This document shows, one piece after another, positions 39,063 through 39,246 of a stretch of DNA of 39,246 nucleotides. A model generated the notes under the pieces. The model saw nothing but the letters and a program-made list of their open reading frames with translations. It was not told where the DNA came from and did not search any database. The stretch is from a virus. The stretch is taken from positions 1 to 39,246 of the IMG/VR virus record IMGVR_UViG_3300031784_002645. One strand, 5' to 3'. Position 1 is the first letter of the stretch. Every line of letters begins with the position of its first letter. The position numbers were made by a program, and so were the translations under genes.

Positions 39063-39246
39063 TAATTTTGAGAAATATCTCAAAGAAACTTATCCTAAAA
39101 TGTATGACGATGTTTATTGTGGTGTCTACATTGACGAAGGATGGTATCATCTAATTGACATGGTATCTGAAATCATCCATAATCATGTAAAGTCTAGTAA
39201 TAATGCTCGTCAATATTATATTGAAAAACAATACGAAAAAATTCCA
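39052..39246 (+). CDS. Hypothetical phage protein, 3' end outside window
   Basis: The frame is open from the ATG at 39052 to the window edge (65 codons). It has YCGVYIDEGWYHLIDMVSEI, a pattern seen in small proteins of T4-like phages (DxGWxxxIxxxSE). No function is known. The C-terminus lies outside the window. Confidence 0.6.
   Translation, partial: MTFDNFEKYLKETYPKMYDDVYCGVYIDEGWYHLIDMVSEIIHNHVKSSNNARQYYIEKQYEKIP

Noticed and set aside
1-39246. tRNA genes, CRISPR arrays, insertion sequences or integrase
   Set aside because: No cloverleaf with conserved TTCGA-type loops, regularly spaced repeats, terminal inverted repeats or recombinase motifs were seen.

Overview
This window is a contiguous piece of a T4-like (myovirus-type) bacteriophage genome, and every credible gene is on the + strand. 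The evidence is a T4-style replication and nucleotide set (gp41 helicase, gp61 primase, T4-type RNase H, NrdA/NrdB, thioredoxin, ThyX), T4 late-promoter octamers (TATAAATA), dense ATGA-type start/stop overlaps and many small conserved phage ORFs. The DNA is AT-rich with A/T-ending codons. The Rz/Rz1-like spanin pair, a GH19 endolysin and LPS-type sugar genes (heptose, GalE, GT9-like transferases) indicate a Gram-negative host, and the family mix resembles aquatic T4-like phages. The host species cannot be named from the sequence.

Layout. (1) 1-2950: end of an upstream gene (position suggests UvsX), the gp41 helicase, a late promoter, a putative PD-(D/E)XK nuclease and small genes. (2) 2958-11637: an unbroken, mostly overlapping run of eleven sugar and glycosyltransferase genes, ending in a 3,6-dideoxysugar-type dehydratase with its [2Fe-2S] cysteines and an SDR reductase/epimerase. 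(3) 11681-19661: a late block starting at a TATAAATA promoter. It holds a ligase-like nucleotidyltransferase, a NadR-like bifunctional protein with a second gene nested in another frame, Lys/Glu-rich proteins with a repeated EEVEQ(L/I)DEL motif, an Ig-domain virion protein and DUF-type proteins. (4) 19674-22559: lysis module (two-component spanin, GH19 endolysin, small membrane and exported proteins, holin candidates). (5) 22606-31522: primase, ThyX, NrdA, an amidotransferase-like protein, thioredoxin, NrdB, a GIY-YIG protein, an H-x-D...H beta-barrel protein between two diverged copies of one gene tail, and RNase H. (6) 31541-35685: small conserved genes, a methyltransferase-like protein, an AbrB-like protein and a large HExxH plus VWA (CobT-like) protein. 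(7) 35682-39246: GalE, a split heptose kinase/adenylyltransferase, a cupin, then small genes behind a sigma70-type promoter.

Regulation. Five host-type promoters with exactly 17-bp spacers can be read directly, upstream of the primase, RNase H, 31790, CobT-like and 38608 genes. Two of them place the predicted transcript start on the ATG and lack a Shine-Dalgarno, which suggests leaderless mRNAs. Three late-type octamers each contain the stop codon of the preceding gene. One of them lies upstream of the whole sugar cluster, so that cluster is probably expressed late.

The most interesting points are the phage-encoded sugar assembly line with an E1-type Fe-S dehydratase and separate heptose genes, the nested gene at 14081-14335, the duplicated gene tail at 29157/29770, and the apparent leaderless promoters. 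No tRNA, CRISPR array, insertion sequence or integrase was seen, and no stretch over 300 bases lacks a gene.
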